Source: a bacterium (GTDB lineage Bacteria; AUK180). From it: a stretch of DNA of 5,314 nt. Of the stretch, positions 4,886 to 5,314 are shown one piece after another. The stretch spans positions 1 to 5,314 of the forward strand of contig JAUXGM010000144.1 of assembly GCA_030622125.1 (NCBI GenBank). The letters run 5' to 3'. The notes beneath the pieces are model-generated. The model was not told the origin of the DNA. It worked only from the letters and a program-made list of their open reading frames with translations, and did not search any database. Made by a program: the position numbers and the translations under genes. Position 1 is the first letter of the stretch; each line of letters starts with the position of its first letter.

Positions 4886-4916
4886 CCATCGTCCCCAAAT
4901 TTTAAAATACGTGGAT

Positions 4917-4942
4917 AAAAAAAGTTGCCGAAAGCAATTTTG
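4917..4942 (-). terminator. Probable intrinsic terminator of the RAMA-domain gene
   Basis: On the minus strand TTGC and GCAA pair around a TTTCG loop, extended by A-T pairs after one mismatch, and are followed by C and seven Ts (4917-4923). It begins about 20 nt after the stop codon at 4963. The stem is short, so strength is uncertain, but the position and U-tract fit termination of the upstream gene before promoter copy B. Confidence 0.5.
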
Positions 4943-4962
4943 GGAAATCTTTAGTTCCCTTT

Positions 4963-5314
4963 TTATTCACTGTTATCTGAAGTTTCGCTTTCAATTTGCT
5001 CAATTTTTTCCTTTCTCAACTCATCTAAGGTCTTACCAAATTTCTTATGAATAGCCCACCCATAGATACAAATTGAAGACCACCCTGTTACTTTTTGCCC
5101 CCACTGATTATATGTTAATTTTTCCTCATTAAATTTTACTTCTCTGGCATCTAAAACTTCTGCTTTTGAATTATCATGATTCTTTATAGAAAGTTTATCT
5201 CCTTTTTTCAATATACCCCATTCAAATAATTTAGGCATTCTTGGAAGGTTTGCTCTCTTAATTTCTGTAATTGGCTTCTTACCCCGGCTTGGTAATTCTC
5301 TTTCTAAAATGTCA
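4963..5314 (-). CDS. C-terminal part of a protein ending in a RAMA-like domain
   Basis: The frame is open from the TAA at 4963-4965 to the right edge, giving 116 visible residues (codons start at 5313). An internal Met at 5238 is probably not the start: 25 further sense codons precede it, reading DILERELPSRGKKPITEIKR and on, and no Shine-Dalgarno site is seen before it. Residues of about 26-105 resemble the RAMA domain (restriction enzyme adenine methylase associated): LFEWGILKKGDKL opens it, followed by beta-rich sequence, then VTGWSSICIYGWAIHKKFGK and TLDELR. In known proteins this domain sits at the C-terminus of DNA methylases, nucleases or restriction-modification partners and is thought to bind DNA. 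The catalytic part lies outside the window, so the full function is unknown. The tail after TLDELR is charged and probably disordered. Confidence 0.75.
   Translation of the reverse strand, partial: DILERELPSRGKKPITEIKRANLPRMPKLFEWGILKKGDKLSIKNHDNSKAEVLDAREVKFNEEKLTYNQWGQKVTGWSSICIYGWAIHKKFGKTLDELRKEKIEQIESETSDNSE

Larger units (their letters stand above)
4798..4962. other. AT-rich intergenic stretch between RAMA gene and promoter copy B
   Basis: No gene is seen here. The stretch contains an A/T run (TTTTTT followed by ten As near 4844-4860), a perfect 9-bp tandem of CAAATTCCA (4868-4876 and 4877-4885), CGTCCCC at 4890-4896 and the hairpin with U-tract described separately. Including promoter copy B and its leader, the whole gap is 298 bp. 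Confidence 0.6.

Overview
This AT-rich window comes from a bacterium. It has classical Shine-Dalgarno sites, sigma-70/A-type promoter hexamers and a lipobox-type signal peptide. AGA Arg and ATA Ile codons are frequent. Composition and the dispersed palindromes (type GATTCC...GGAATGACAG) fit an AT-rich, possibly uncultured anaerobic lineage, but nothing here fixes the taxon. Every credible gene is on the minus strand, so the reading order runs from high to low coordinates.

From right to left: (1) The C-terminal part of a protein with a RAMA-like domain enters at the right edge. Its frame is open to the edge, so the gene starts outside the window, and a hairpin with a U-tract follows it. (2) A strong promoter drives a class I SAM-dependent methyltransferase and, 55 bp later, a GNAT-like acyltransferase. 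(3) About 460 bp of non-coding DNA holds a dense mosaic of small palindromes and short tandem repeats; its edge supplies the last codons of the GNAT gene. (4) A second promoter, 48 of 54 positions identical to the first, drives a CPBP-family membrane protease. (5) Downstream lie a lipoprotein that joins a TraB/TIKI-like (EreA/ChaN-type) domain to C-terminal TPRs, a possible 36-codon ORF, and the N-terminus of a small membrane protein leaving the left edge.

The most unusual signal is the duplicated promoter-leader module. Both copies have TTGATT-17-TATAAT, followed 8 nt later by an ATG opening a short cationic ORF (27 and 29 codons). The two ORFs share M-[RK]-[KE]-Y-K-x-x-I-I-K and stop at or next to the Shine-Dalgarno site of the following gene. 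The methyltransferase/GNAT unit and the CPBP/lipoprotein unit may therefore be co-regulated, perhaps through leaderless leader peptides. A CPBP protease, a PrgY/TraB-like lipoprotein and tiny cationic ORFs together would suit a peptide-processing or peptide-response system, but that is inference only.
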